Counted from the stretch's first letter, positions 42,032-51,013 are shown. The stretch: DNA of 64,000 nucleotides from Streptomyces smaragdinus (GCF_009604385.1 NZ_WEGJ01000033.1:1-64000); one strand, 5' to 3'. Numbers and translations: made by a program. The notes: generated by a model from the sequence alone, not told the origin.

Positions 42032-43258
42032 CTACAGCGGCTCCCGGTCCGCCGCCTCCACGGGCTCCCGCGGCGCCGGTACGACGGCCTTCCGGCGGGC
42101 GGTGAACCGCTCGCCCACCAGCCGGGCCGCCGGCTCCGTCCACCGTGCCGTGAGCGGCCCGACGACCACCAGGATCAGCACGTACGCCGTCGCCAGCGGT
42201 CCCAGCCGCGGCTCCACGCCCGACGTCACCGCCAGCCCCGCGATGACGATGGAGAACTCCCCGCGCGCCACCAGCGTCCCGCCCGCGCGCCAGCGGCCCC
42301 GTACGGAGATTCCCGCGCGCCGCGCCGCCCAGTAGCCGGTCCCGATCTTCGTACCGGCCGTGACGATCGCCAGACCGGCCGCCGGAAGCAGCACCGGCGG
42401 AATGCTCGCCGGATCGGTGTGCAGCCCGAAGAAGACGAAGAACATCGCCGCGAACAGATCCCGCAGCGGCGACAGCAGATTGTGCGCGCCCTCCGCGACC
42501 TCCCCCGACAGCGCGATCCCCACCAGGAACGCCCCGACGGCCGCCGACACCTGCAGCTGCTGCGCGATGCCCGCGACGAGCAGCGTCAGCCCCAGCACGA
42601 CCAGCAGCAGCTTCTCCGGGTCGTCGGAGGACACGAACCGCGAGATGACCCGCCCGTACCGCACCGCGAGGAACAGCACGAGCCCCGCCACCCCCAGCGC
42701 GACGGCCAGCGTCACACTCCCGGCCGCGAGTCCCGCCCCGGCCAGCAGGGTCGTGATGATCGGCAGATACACCGCCATCGCCAGATCCTCGAGCACCAGG
42801 ATGCTCAGAATCACCGGTGTTTCCCGGTTTCCCAGTCGCCCCAGGTCCGCCATCACCTTGGCGATCACCCCGGACGACGACACCCAGGTGACGCCGGCGA
42901 GCACCACGGCCGCGACGGGCCCCCAGCCCATCAGCAGCGCCAGCGCGGCGCCCGGCAGGGCGTTGAGGACGGCGTCCACCAGACCGGCCTTGTACTGGGT
43001 CGTCAGATTGCTGACCAGATCGCTGGCGGTGTACTCCAGCCCCAGCATCAGCAGCAGCAGGACGACGCCGATCTCGGCGCCGATCGCCACGAACTCCTCG
43101 CTGGCGGCCAGCGGCAGCAGCCCGCCCTTGCCGAACGCCAGCCCGGCGAGCAGATACAGCGGTATGGGCGAGAGCTGGAGACGCCCGGCGAACCGGCCGA
43201 GGAGCCCCAGACCCAGGATGATCGCCCCGAACTCGATGAGGATGACCGCGGAATGCAC
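42032..43258 (-). CDS. cation:proton antiporter (CPA2, KhtU-like)
   Basis: A 408-aa integral membrane protein with about 12 hydrophobic helices, of the KefB/KhtU type that exchanges K+ (or Na+) for H+. Typical features are the N-terminal FGAIILGLGLLGRFAGRLQL, LLLLMLGLEYTASDL, and the helix GAFLVGIALSGE. The cytoplasmic NAD-binding RCK domain of larger KefC proteins is absent. The regulatory function is supplied by the upstream gene at 43263, 4 bp away. The C-terminal tail is charged. Confidence 0.92.
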   Translation of the reverse strand: MHSAVILIEFGAIILGLGLLGRFAGRLQLSPIPLYLLAGLAFGKGGLLPLAASEEFVAIGAEIGVVLLLLMLGLEYTASDLVSNLTTQYKAGLVDAVLNALPGAALALLMGWGPVAAVVLAGVTWVSSSGVIAKVMADLGRLGNRETPVILSILVLEDLAMAVYLPIITTLLAGAGLAAGSVTLAVALGVAGLVLFLAVRYGRVISRFVSSDDPEKLLLVVLGLTLLVAGIAQQLQVSAAVGAFLVGIALSGEVAEGAHNLLSPLRDLFAAMFFVFFGLHTDPASIPPVLLPAAGLAIVTAGTKIGTGYWAARRAGISVRGRWRAGGTLVARGEFSIVIAGLAVTSGVEPRLGPLATAYVLILVVVGPLTARWTEPAARLVGERFTARRKAVVPAPREPVEAADREPL

Positions 43259-43262
43259 CCGA

Positions 43263-43748
43263 TCACTCCCGTCCGAGGATCCCGGCGGCGGCGTCGACGC
43301 CTTCCCGGGTGCCGATGACGATGAGCGTGTCGCCTCCGGCCAGCCGGAAGTCGGGCCCCGGCGAGGGGATGGCCTCCGCCCGGCGCAGCACGGCGACGAT
43401 GGACACGCCCGTGTCGGTGCGCATCCGGGTGTCGCCCAGGACCCGCCCGTTCCAGTGGGAGAGGGCGGACAGTTCGACGCGTTCGGCGACCAGCCCGAGG
43501 TCGGTGGTGGACAGCAGGCTGGGGCTGTGGTGGGAGGGCATCAGCGCGTCGATGAGGGCGGTCGCCTCGCCGGAGGTGAACCGCAGTGACAGGGAACACG
43601 CGTCGGGGTCGTCTCTCTCGTACGCGCTGAGCGTGCGGGTCCCGTCCCGGTGGGCGACGACGGAGACGTGCTGTTCGTCCTTGGTGGTCAGGTCGTAGCG
43701 GACGCCGATTCCGGGCAGCGGAGTCTGGCTGAGGCGCGGTGTGGGCAT
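43263..43748 (-). CDS. antiporter regulatory subunit with TrkA-C domain (KhtT-like)
   Basis: A 161-aa cytoplasmic partner of the antiporter. The N-terminal half is unique to KhtT-like subunits (GIGVRYDLTTKDEQHVSVVAHRDGTRTL). The C-terminal half is a TrkA-C/RCK-C domain (RVLGDTRMRTDTGVSIVAVLRR, then FRLAGGDTLIVIGTREGVD) that binds regulatory nucleotides. ATG 43748 follows a G-rich site. The two genes are separated by 4 bp and form an operon. Known KhtT proteins gate K+ efflux in response to pH or nucleotide. Confidence 0.9.
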   Translation of the reverse strand: MPTPRLSQTPLPGIGVRYDLTTKDEQHVSVVAHRDGTRTLSAYERDDPDACSLSLRFTSGEATALIDALMPSHHSPSLLSTTDLGLVAERVELSALSHWNGRVLGDTRMRTDTGVSIVAVLRRAEAIPSPGPDFRLAGGDTLIVIGTREGVDAAAGILGRE

Positions 43749-43784
43749 GGCGGATCCCCCCGGGAAGACGGATTTTGCCTCCAC

Positions 43785-43800
43785 TTTACCTAACGGCAAA
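43785..43800. promoter_or_regulatory. inverted repeat upstream of antiporter operon
   Basis: TTTACC-TAAC-GGCAAA forms an imperfect palindrome in a short AT-rich patch between the DUF2252 stop (43810) and the start of the antiporter regulator (43748). It could be an operator or overlap a promoter. No known binding motif is recognised. Confidence 0.35.
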
Positions 43801-43809
43801 TCGTCTCAT

Positions 43810-45189
43810 TCACTCATTAGACGGTTTCTTTTCGGGTGTTACGGACGTCTCATTTCCCTCGACCCGCCCCTCCGCCATCGCCTCCCGCAGCGCCGCGTGG
43901 TCCTCCGCCGTCCGGTCGGCGTACCGCAGCGCGAACTCCGTCACCGCCCGGTCGAACGACGCTCCCGGCCCCAGATACGCCGCGATCGCGATCCGGTCCC
44001 CCGTCCGGGCGTGGGCGCGTGACAGCGCCGTACCGCAGAACGCCGCGTAACGGCGCAACTGTCCGGCGCTCATCGAACCGACGTCCGCCGAGCCCTTCAT
44101 GTCCCGCAGCTGCCGCCAGTAGTAGTGCCGCCCCTGCGGCCCGCTCACCCAGCCGAGGAAGATGTCCGACGCCGCCTGCAGCAGCCGCTGCCCCGCCACC
44201 ACCCGCTGACCCCCGTGCGCGTGCGGACCCGGACCCAGATGCGCGGCGAGCACCGACGGTCCCGCCTCCTTCATCTGCAGCAGCAGCGGATCACCGGCGT
44301 CCCGCCCCTCGAGCAGCGCGATGAAGCACCGGGTGCCGACGCTCCCCACCCCGACCACCTTCCGGGCCACGTCCACCACCCGGAACCGGTCCAGCAGGGT
44401 GCGCCGCTCCTCGGGGAGGGTGGCGCGGTAGTCGGCGAAGACCTTGCGGATCGCGGACTGGTCGAAGTTGCCGAGGGGCTCGACGTACGGGGGATCGCGG
44501 ACGATCCAGTGCCGTCCGTCGACCTTCTCGGTGAGCTTCCCGAGGGCCTGCAGATTCGTCCGCCGCCGGGCGCGCGCCAGGCTCGCCTCCACCCGGAACC
44601 GGTCGCGGCGGCCGATCAGCGGCAGCAGGTCGGCGGTGTCCATGCGCTCGTACCAGACGGCGAGCTCCCCGAGCTCCGCCAGCCGGCGCAGGTTCGTGCG
44701 GTACGCGGCGACGGCGGCCGTCACCGCGCGGCGGGTACGGGTCTCGTCCAGGCCGCGGTCGCGGGCGGCGACGGCGACGCTGGCGGCGAGACGCTCGACG
44801 TCCCACTCGAAGGGGCCGGGGTGGGTCTCGTCGAAGTCGTTCACGTCGAAGAGGAGAGCCCGCTCGGGGGAGGCGTACAGCCCGAAGTTCAGCAGATGCG
44901 CGTCGCCGCAGAGCTGCACGGTCAGCCCGGTGTGCGGCCGGGCGGCGAGGTCCGCGGCCATCACGGCGGCGGAGCCCCGCAGGAACGCCAGCGGGGAGGC
45001 GGCCATCCGTGCGTACCGGAGGGGCAGCAGCCGCGTCACACGGTCGGCGCCCTGACGTATCAGCACGTCGACGGGATCGGGGCGGTCGGGGGCCGCCCGC
45101 CAGTCACCGTGCGCGGACCGCGGCAGCTCCTGGCGGACGGCTCTGCCGCGGGCGGCACGCTCCTCGGGCGCGTACGGGTTGGTCAGCAT
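43810..45189 (-). CDS. DUF2252 domain-containing protein
   Basis: A 459-aa soluble protein with DUF2252 hallmarks: RMAASPLAFLRGSAAVMAADL, VQLCGDAHLLNFGLYASPER, LLFDVNDFDETHPGPFEWDVERLAAS, and VGVGSVGTRCFIALLEG. The HLLNFG and DFDET segments resemble the catalytic and metal-binding loops of protein-kinase-like folds, so small-molecule phosphorylation is plausible. No substrate is established for the family. It is monocistronic, and its 3' end lies 62 bp from the antiporter operon start. Confidence 0.9.
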   Translation of the reverse strand: MLTNPYAPEERAARGRAVRQELPRSAHGDWRAAPDRPDPVDVLIRQGADRVTRLLPLRYARMAASPLAFLRGSAAVMAADLAARPHTGLTVQLCGDAHLLNFGLYASPERALLFDVNDFDETHPGPFEWDVERLAASVAVAARDRGLDETRTRRAVTAAVAAYRTNLRRLAELGELAVWYERMDTADLLPLIGRRDRFRVEASLARARRRTNLQALGKLTEKVDGRHWIVRDPPYVEPLGNFDQSAIRKVFADYRATLPEERRTLLDRFRVVDVARKVVGVGSVGTRCFIALLEGRDAGDPLLLQMKEAGPSVLAAHLGPGPHAHGGQRVVAGQRLLQAASDIFLGWVSGPQGRHYYWRQLRDMKGSADVGSMSAGQLRRYAAFCGTALSRAHARTGDRIAIAAYLGPGASFDRAVTEFALRYADRTAEDHAALREAMAEGRVEGNETSVTPEKKPSNE

Positions 45190-45358
45190 CCGGGCGCGCT
45201 CCTTCCGGGGGGCGGCGGTTCTCCAAGGATCGGCGGGCGGGGGCCGGTTGTCCTGCCGGGGCGGTGGCGTCAGCCGAACGGACGCGCACGGCTGTCGGGT
45301 CTCCCGCGGGCGTCAGACGCTGGTACGCGGTGCGCACGATCGGACGAAGGGCGGCGCC

Positions 45359-45562
45359 ATGAGCCAGCGACCCACACCCCACGAGCCGGAGCAGAGCCCT
45401 CCGGCACCCCCGATGCGGGAGCATCCGCAGCCCCGCAAACGCGCCGGCCGGCACCCGCAGAGCCCGCCCGCGCCCCCGATGGGCGAGGAGTCGACGCCGC
45501 CGGCGCCCGAGCGCCCCATGCCGGAGCGCACCCCGCCGCGCGAGGAGCCGCGACGCCGGTGA
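45359..45562 (+). CDS. small proline-rich hypothetical protein
   Basis: A 67-aa protein composed mainly of Pro, Glu and Arg with a repeated PPAPPM unit. It begins at ATG 45359 after an AAGGGCGG site. Low complexity means little can be inferred. It lies between DUF2252 (divergent) and the chloride channel gene (90 bp downstream). It could be a real disordered protein or a chance frame; the ribosome site and isolated position favour a gene modestly. Confidence 0.45.
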   Translation: MSQRPTPHEPEQSPPAPPMREHPQPRKRAGRHPQSPPAPPMGEESTPPAPERPMPERTPPREEPRRR

Positions 45563-45651
45563 GGGGGACGGCGCCGCTCCCGGCCCAGGCGCCGTTCCTT
45601 GCGTCGGTGCCCCGGGCGTCCCTTCCGGCGTCCGTGACCCGGGTCCCGTAG

Positions 45652-46917
45652 ATGGCCACCCCCGCTGGTCTCGCCGACCGCGGCTTCCTCCGGCTGCTGC
45701 TGCTCTCCGGCGTCATCGGCGTCCCCATCGCGCTGGTCTGCTTCTTCTTCGTCGGCCTCCAGCACGAGCTCCAGCACTGGGTGTGGGAGAGCCTCCCGCA
45801 CGCCGTCGGCTACAACCGTGCGCCCTGGTGGTGGCCGCTGCCCGCCCTCCTCCTCGCCGGTCTGCTGCTCGTCCCGGTGCTCACCCGTTTCCCCGGACAC
45901 GGCGGCCATGTGCCGGCGGACGGCCTGATGTCCGGCGACCCCATCGGCCCGCGCGACCTGCCGGGCGTGATCCTCGCGGCGCTCACGGTGCTGCCGCTGG
46001 GCGCGGTGCTGGGCCCGGAGGCCCCGCTGATGGCGGTGGGCAGCGGGCTCGCGCTGCTCGCGGCTCGGTCCGCCGGTCCGGCGGCGTCGAAGGTGCTGGG
46101 GACGGCCGGTTCGACGGCGGCGATCGCGACCATCCTGGGCGGTCCGCTGCCCGCCGCCGTGCTCGTCCTCGAGGGCGCGGCGGGGCTGGCGGGAGCGCGG
46201 ACGGCGATGCTGCTGCTGCCGTGCCTGCTGGCGAGCGGGGCGGGGGCGCTGGTCTTCACCGGGTTCGGCCATTGGACGGGGCTGTCGATCGGCGCGCTTA
46301 CGCTGCCGGACGTGCCGAAGGAGGGGACACCGGACGCGGGGGACTTCCTGTGGGGGGTGCCGCTGGCCGTGCTGATCGCCGTGGTCATCGCCTGCGGGCA
46401 CCGCCTGGGCCGGGCGACGGCGGCGTGGACCGGGCGGGACGCCGCGGCGCGTACGGTGCTGTGCGCGGTTGCTGTCGGGGGGCTGCTGGCGGCGTACGCG
46501 CTGGTCACCGGCCGATCGCCGCAGGAGGCCGCGCTGTCGGGGCAGGCCACGCTGGCGCAGCTGGCCGCGGCGCCGGGGGCGTGGGCCGTGGGGACGCTGC
46601 TGGCGCTGGTCGTGTGCAAGGGGCTGGCCTGGGCGGTGTGCCTGGGCAGCATGCGCGGCGGCCCCATCTTTCCGGCGCTGCTGCTGGGGGCGGCGATCGC
46701 CGTCGCCGCGTCGGGGCTGCCGGGGCTGGGCGCCGCTCCGGCGCTGGCGCTGGGGCTGACGGCGGGTATGACGGCGCTCACCCGGCTGCCGGTGGCGAGC
46801 GCCGTGTTCACGGGGCTGCTGATGGGGAACGCGGCGGTGGCGCAGATGCCGCTGATCCTGGTGTCGGCGGTGGTCGCGCTGGTGACGGTGGAGTGGCTGC
46901 CCGAGCGGTCGGGTTGA
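45652..46917 (+). CDS. ClC-type chloride channel/antiporter
   Basis: A 421-aa membrane protein with about 10-11 hydrophobic helices. The filter region GAVLGPEAPLMAVG carries the conserved gating glutamate of ClC proteins in a GxE.P context. GSTAAIATILGGPLPAAVLVLEG, MRGGPIFPALLLGAAI and GMTALTRLPVASAVF correspond to later conserved helices. It lacks C-terminal CBS domains, as do many bacterial ClCs. Start ATG 45652. It probably exchanges Cl- for H+. Confidence 0.92.
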   Translation: MATPAGLADRGFLRLLLLSGVIGVPIALVCFFFVGLQHELQHWVWESLPHAVGYNRAPWWWPLPALLLAGLLLVPVLTRFPGHGGHVPADGLMSGDPIGPRDLPGVILAALTVLPLGAVLGPEAPLMAVGSGLALLAARSAGPAASKVLGTAGSTAAIATILGGPLPAAVLVLEGAAGLAGARTAMLLLPCLLASGAGALVFTGFGHWTGLSIGALTLPDVPKEGTPDAGDFLWGVPLAVLIAVVIACGHRLGRATAAWTGRDAAARTVLCAVAVGGLLAAYALVTGRSPQEAALSGQATLAQLAAAPGAWAVGTLLALVVCKGLAWAVCLGSMRGGPIFPALLLGAAIAVAASGLPGLGAAPALALGLTAGMTALTRLPVASAVFTGLLMGNAAVAQMPLILVSAVVALVTVEWLPERSG

Positions 46918-47021
46918 TTCCCCGTACAACCATTGCGGCTCAAGAGGGGTCTGGCGTACCGGAACTCGCGTTCATGTGCCGTTCGAACGTCCGCAGTCGC
47001 CGCTTCACGCAGAGGACCCTC

Positions 47022-48224
47022 ATGCTTCCGAGCTCATCCCTCCGGGCCGCTTTCGCTGCCGCCGCCTTGGTCGCGCTGGGCGCCGCCCCGGCAGCCGCCG
47101 AGGAAGGGGCCGGACCCGTACTGACGATGGGCACCCTCCCCGCGATCGACGGAGCGCGGTTGGGCAGCACCTTCGACGTACCTGCCGTCTTCGCGAACGT
47201 CGGTGACGCCTCGCTCCAGAGGGTCTACGTGACGTTCGCCGCCAGCCGCGGCCTGGAGTTCACCGACGTGCCGGCGAACTGTCTGGTCACCGAGGGGTCT
47301 TCGCTCAACACCCCCCTATCCTGCGTCTTCGAGCAGGAGGTGCGGCCGGGGAAGGTGTACGCGCTGCCGCGGCCGCTGACCGTGAAGGTCGGCGGGAACG
47401 CCCTCTACGACACCGCGAGCGTGATGGTCAGCACGTACGACGCGGGCGCCCCGGACGGCAACGACCCCCGTACCCCCGGCACCGCCCCTGCGGTCACCCT
47501 GACCGAGCGCCCCGACCTGGAGCCGGCCGACCCCGGCCCGTCGGACCACCCGGCGTACGACTCGGCGGAGGTGAAGGTCACGGCGGACAACACGGCGGAC
47601 TTCCGCGTCACGGGGGCCCACCTCAAGGGCAGGGTCGGGGACACGGTCCCGCTGACCGTGAAGTTCACCGACGCGGGGCCGGCCTGGGTGCGGCGGGACG
47701 ACTTCGTGGAGCGGTCGGTGACGAAGGTGCGGGTGCGGATCCCGGCCGGGACGACGGTGACCAGGACGCCGGGGTTCTGCCACCGGGTGTCCGCAGGGGT
47801 CTATGAGTGCGGCACGAGCGAATCGTGGGTGCTGGAGAACTTCGGCGAGACGTACTCGTTCAAGCTGCGGATCGACAAGGCGGTGCCGGGGGCGAAGGGC
47901 TCGGTCGCACTGGAGGACGAGCCCCGGCCGTTCGACCCGGACAAGGGCAACGACACGGCGGCGATCACGCTGACGGTCCCGGGCAGCGGGGGGCCGTCGG
48001 GCGGCTCCGGACCGTCGGACCCGGGCGGCTCCCAGACGTCGGGCGGCTCCTCGGACTCCACCGCCGGCGACGCCCCGACGACCGGCACCTCCGACACCCC
48101 CGCCGGCGGCGAGCTGGCGGCCACCGGCTCCGACGCGGCACTCCCGCTCACGGGCGCGGCGGCAGCGGCGATCGCGCTCGGCACGGCGGCGGTCGTGGTG
48201 ACACGCCGCCGCCGTACCGCCTAG
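47022..48224 (+). CDS. secreted wall-associated protein with sortase-type C-terminus
   Basis: A 400-aa exported protein. The signal peptide covers residues 1-26 (ending AAAE). A beta-rich body contains DUF11/CARDB-like repeats (FDVPAVFANVGDASLQRVYV; GDTVPLTVKFTDAGPAWVRR). A Gly/Ser/Pro/Thr linker precedes a C-terminal sorting signal: ELAATG and, 12 residues later, LPLTG, then a hydrophobic helix and RRRR. The LAxTG form is typical of class E sortases in streptomycetes. ATG 47022 follows AGAGGA. Likely a surface-anchored structural or adhesive protein. Confidence 0.85.
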   Translation: MLPSSSLRAAFAAAALVALGAAPAAAEEGAGPVLTMGTLPAIDGARLGSTFDVPAVFANVGDASLQRVYVTFAASRGLEFTDVPANCLVTEGSSLNTPLSCVFEQEVRPGKVYALPRPLTVKVGGNALYDTASVMVSTYDAGAPDGNDPRTPGTAPAVTLTERPDLEPADPGPSDHPAYDSAEVKVTADNTADFRVTGAHLKGRVGDTVPLTVKFTDAGPAWVRRDDFVERSVTKVRVRIPAGTTVTRTPGFCHRVSAGVYECGTSESWVLENFGETYSFKLRIDKAVPGAKGSVALEDEPRPFDPDKGNDTAAITLTVPGSGGPSGGSGPSDPGGSQTSGGSSDSTAGDAPTTGTSDTPAGGELAATGSDAALPLTGAAAAAIALGTAAVVVTRRRRTA

Positions 48225-48237
48225 CGCTCGATCCGGT

Positions 48238-48804
48238 TCAGCAGGCCTTGGCGGTCTTCCGGTTCCAGCAGGTGGTGACGAACGTGCCGTCCGGCGCCAG
48301 GGAGGACATCGTGATCTTGCCGTAGTCGAGCGAGACCTCCTCGGACGAGGAGTCCTCCGACTGCCCGGAGGTGGAGAAGCCGGAGACGATCACGTCCTCC
48401 ATCGTGATCTTGAGGTACGTCTGCGGCTGGTCCCCGCCCTTGTCGGCGGTCAGCACGGCCTTCTTGTGGTGCGTACCGGTGACGGCGCTCTTGAAGATCA
48501 GCGGACTGGTGGAGTCGGGGGCCTTGGTGAAGGAGAAGTCGATGAACTCCGGCTTTCCGGCACCACCGCCCCCGCCTCCGCCCGGGACGGCCTCGGCCGT
48601 CATGACGCCCAGCGAGTACGACTCGATCTCGATCTCGCGCTGGTGCCGAATGTTTGTGGACGTGCCGGGAATGCCGTCGATCTGAAGGAAGTACGTGCCG
48701 CTCACGCCCGGCTGCTCGTGCTCGGCGGCCACGGCCGCGGGTCCTGCCAGCATGGTTGCCGCGGTGACGGTGGCGGCAACACCCAGTGGGAACACGGATC
48801 TCAT
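48238..48804 (-). CDS. secreted Hcp-like (type VI tube protein family) protein
   Basis: A 188-aa protein with an N-terminal Sec signal (residues 1-27, ending AVAA). The Hcp-family pattern follows: YFLQIDGIPGTSTNI, REIEIESYSLGV, FIDFSFTKAPDSTSPLIFKSAVTGTHHKKAVL, and YLKITMEDVIVSGFSTSG. A Gly7 loop lies between strands. Streptomycetes lack a type VI system, so the Hcp fold is exported by Sec here and its role is unknown. It is convergent with the sortase-signal protein (14 bp between stops). Confidence 0.85.
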   Translation of the reverse strand: MRSVFPLGVAATVTAATMLAGPAAVAAEHEQPGVSGTYFLQIDGIPGTSTNIRHQREIEIESYSLGVMTAEAVPGGGGGGGAGKPEFIDFSFTKAPDSTSPLIFKSAVTGTHHKKAVLTADKGGDQPQTYLKITMEDVIVSGFSTSGQSEDSSSEEVSLDYGKITMSSLAPDGTFVTTCWNRKTAKAC

Positions 48805-48879
48805 ACCCGAGACAACGAACGAAGCGCCTCCTCGTTTTGCCCCAAACGAATGACTATGCCGGATTTCAGGAGGCGTGCG

Positions 48880-49350
48880 ATGCTGCCGGAGCCCTACCCC
48901 CCTTACCCGCCGAAATCCGCCAGACCGGACATGGCCGAAGCCCGCAAACGCGGCCCGGCCGCCGCGGTGGACGCCTGCTGGGAGAACCTGCTCCTGCACT
49001 GGCACTGGCGCCACGCGGCCAACGAAGCCCTCCGCCCCGGCCGCCCGGTCCCACCCCTGATCCCCCTGGTGACGGCCGCAGCGGCCGAACCCCGCCTCCG
49101 CCGCCTGTACCCGTACACCAGTCACTACTTCCTGCGCTTCAGCAGCACCACGCATTACCCGTACGCGAACCAGGGCGGCATGATCGAGCCCCTGATCAAC
49201 GGCAACTTCAGGGTCCACCGCCGCGATCCGCACGCCGACCTCGGCGAATTCACCACGGCGGAAGAGGCGGTGGCCAGGGTCGTGCGACTCCTCCCGGACA
49301 CGGATCCCGAGGTCACAGCGGGGCGGGACGAGCCGACGTCCGGGGCCTAG
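48880..49350 (+). CDS. DUF6193 family protein
   Basis: A 156-aa protein fitting DUF6193: WENLLLHWHWRHAANEA, AAAAEPRLRRLYPYTSHYFLRFSSTT, then a small C-terminal domain (INGNFRVHRRDP, LGEFTTAEEAVARVVRLLP). The family is annotated as natural-product associated, without a defined activity. ATG 48880 was chosen because GGAGG at 48869-48873 precedes it by 6 nt; ATG 48856 is in frame but unsupported. Divergent from the Hcp-like gene. Confidence 0.8.
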   Translation: MLPEPYPPYPPKSARPDMAEARKRGPAAAVDACWENLLLHWHWRHAANEALRPGRPVPPLIPLVTAAAAEPRLRRLYPYTSHYFLRFSSTTHYPYANQGGMIEPLINGNFRVHRRDPHADLGEFTTAEEAVARVVRLLPDTDPEVTAGRDEPTSGA

Positions 49351-49408
49351 ATCTTCCCCAGCTGCCCCGCGGTTCGACTCGCCGCCGAGCGGCGGCAGCG
49401 TGCTCCGT

Positions 49409-49711
49409 TCAGGCCCGCGCGCCAGGACTGCCGGGTGCTGTGGCGTGCAGCGCGGCTCCGAACCCCCGCAGCATCCGGACGACCCGGGGATGCCCGCCGT
49501 TGACCTGCATCGCCGTGACCGCGGCGGTCTCGGCCTCGCCCTGCGCGAGCTGGGCGGTGTTGTTGGCGCGGTCGCGTTGCATCCGTGGGCCGAGCAGGGT
49601 GAGGCTCCGGTGCGCGTGGGACTCGGCCCGTTCGAAGTCGCCGAGGCGAAGATGTGCGGCGAGGGCCGGCGTCTCCAGCTCGGACCCGTCCCGCAGCCCG
49701 GACATCCACAT
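49409..49711 (-). pseudogene. remnant of an XRE regulator C-terminal TPR region
   Basis: A 100-codon frame (LAAHLRLGDFERAESHAHRSL, QRDRANNTAQLAQGEAETAA, GGHPRVVRMLRGF) matches the C-terminal tetratricopeptide end of streptomycete XRE-TPR regulators. The HTH half is missing, and the upstream continuation (DLLDRADPDLARP) is in another frame. The rest of the 536-bp gap between 49350 and 49887 holds nothing recognisable apart from the promoter region of the next gene. Confidence 0.6.
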
Positions 49712-49886
49712 GGGCGGGCGAGGTCCGGATCAGCACGATCGAGAAGGTCGCAGAGGGTGGTCACGTGTTCGGCATGTCGCCCGGCGGGTGGTTTCCGGGC
49801 TCCGGACGATTGCTCACCTGTAGCGTTGCCGGCCGAGGCACTGAGATCATCGCAAGAAGGAACGAAGCGGACCGGAGGGAGATGAC

Positions 49887-50534
49887 ATGGCCTACTCGAC
49901 CCGCATGGCTGCCGCTCTTTCCGGAGCGACGGTTGGACAGCTGCGCAGCTGGCGGCAGGACCGGGGCAACGGCCCCCTCCTCCGTCCCGAACTGGCGGCC
50001 GCGCCGGCGCTGTACTCCTTCCGCGACGTCCTGGCCCTGCGCGCGTTCGCGCACCTGCGCCAGGACGTTTCCCTCCAGAAGATCCGGAAGGCTCTGGCCA
50101 CGCTCAAGCAGATCGGCGAGGTCGAGCATCTGTCCAGCTACTCGCTGGTCGCGGAGGGCGATTCCATCGCCCTGGTGGGCGACGACGATCACGCCACCGA
50201 CCTCGTCAAGCGTCCGGGGCAACGGGTGGTCGCCACCCTGGAGGACATCCTCCAGGAGTTCGCTCCCCGGCCCGGTGTCGTGATTCCGTGTCTTCTCCGG
50301 CCCCGGCAGCATGTCAGCGTGGATCCGGAGACTCAGGGCGGGCAGCCGGTCATCGCGGGGACTCGGATTCCCTTCGACGCCGTCGCGGAACTTGTGGAGG
50401 ACGGCGTCCCGCCGGAGGAGATCGCCGACTACTACCCCGGTGTCACCGCGGACGCGGCCCGGGATGCCGTATCCCTCGCCCTGTACGTGGACAGCTACAG
50501 CACCGGCAGTACCAAAGGACCACGCGCCGCCTGA
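49887..50534 (+). CDS. DUF433 antitoxin-like protein with MerR-type N-terminus
   Basis: A 215-aa DNA-binding-type protein. Residues 1-70 resemble a MerR/HTH region (GATVGQLRSWRQDRG, YSFRDVLALRAFAHLRQDVSLQKIRKAL). Residues about 150-200 form a DUF433 domain (GQPVIAGTRIPFDAVAELVEDGVPPEEIADYYPGV). ATG 49887 follows a strong GGAGGGAG site. Its stop overlaps the start of the PIN-like gene (TGATG), the usual order of an antitoxin-toxin operon. It probably autoregulates the pair. Confidence 0.88.
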   Translation: MAYSTRMAAALSGATVGQLRSWRQDRGNGPLLRPELAAAPALYSFRDVLALRAFAHLRQDVSLQKIRKALATLKQIGEVEHLSSYSLVAEGDSIALVGDDDHATDLVKRPGQRVVATLEDILQEFAPRPGVVIPCLLRPRQHVSVDPETQGGQPVIAGTRIPFDAVAELVEDGVPPEEIADYYPGVTADAARDAVSLALYVDSYSTGSTKGPRAA

Positions 50535-50974
50535 TGCAAATCCTCATCGACGAGAACGTGCCCGTGCAGGTGCTGGAAATGCTCAGGCGGCTCCTGCCCA
50601 AACGTGAGGTCTGGCACGTCAGCGAGATCAAATGGGCAGGTAAGAAGGACCTCGCGCTGCTCCCGGATGCCGCGAAGAAGGGCTTCGGCGCATTTCTGAC
50701 GAGGGATGCGCGACAGCTCGAGGACCCGTGGGAAACCGAGGCCATCAAGAAGTCCGGCATGCACCACATCCGGTTCACTCAAGGCCACAAGGGGATGACT
50801 GGTCTGGGGCTCGCCATGGGAGCGGTGGTTGCTGCCATGCCCTTGATCGTCACCGAACTCGATGATGTGGGCAGCCAGCAACTGATTCATATCAAGGGAT
50901 TGAACCCGTCCGGCAAACACCGATTCGACCGTGTGGACCCCGCCAAGAGCCCGCCGCCCTATTGGCCGCGCTAG
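50534..50974 (+). CDS. DUF5615-like PIN-domain toxin
   Basis: A 146-aa PIN-like protein. The N-terminus MQILIDENVP carries the first acidic metal ligands. WAGKKDLALLPDAAKKGFGAFLTRDAR contains the DxxLL and LTRD motifs typical of DUF5615/Mut7-C nucleases. The C-terminal part is longer than usual (about 40 extra residues). ATG 50534 overlaps the antitoxin stop by one base. Predicted RNase toxin, neutralised by the DUF433 partner. Confidence 0.85.
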   Translation: MQILIDENVPVQVLEMLRRLLPKREVWHVSEIKWAGKKDLALLPDAAKKGFGAFLTRDARQLEDPWETEAIKKSGMHHIRFTQGHKGMTGLGLAMGAVVAAMPLIVTELDDVGSQQLIHIKGLNPSGKHRFDRVDPAKSPPPYWPR

Positions 50975-51013
50975 TTCGCGCTGTCGCTCCCTGAGCCCCC
51001 TCCGGGCCGAAGG

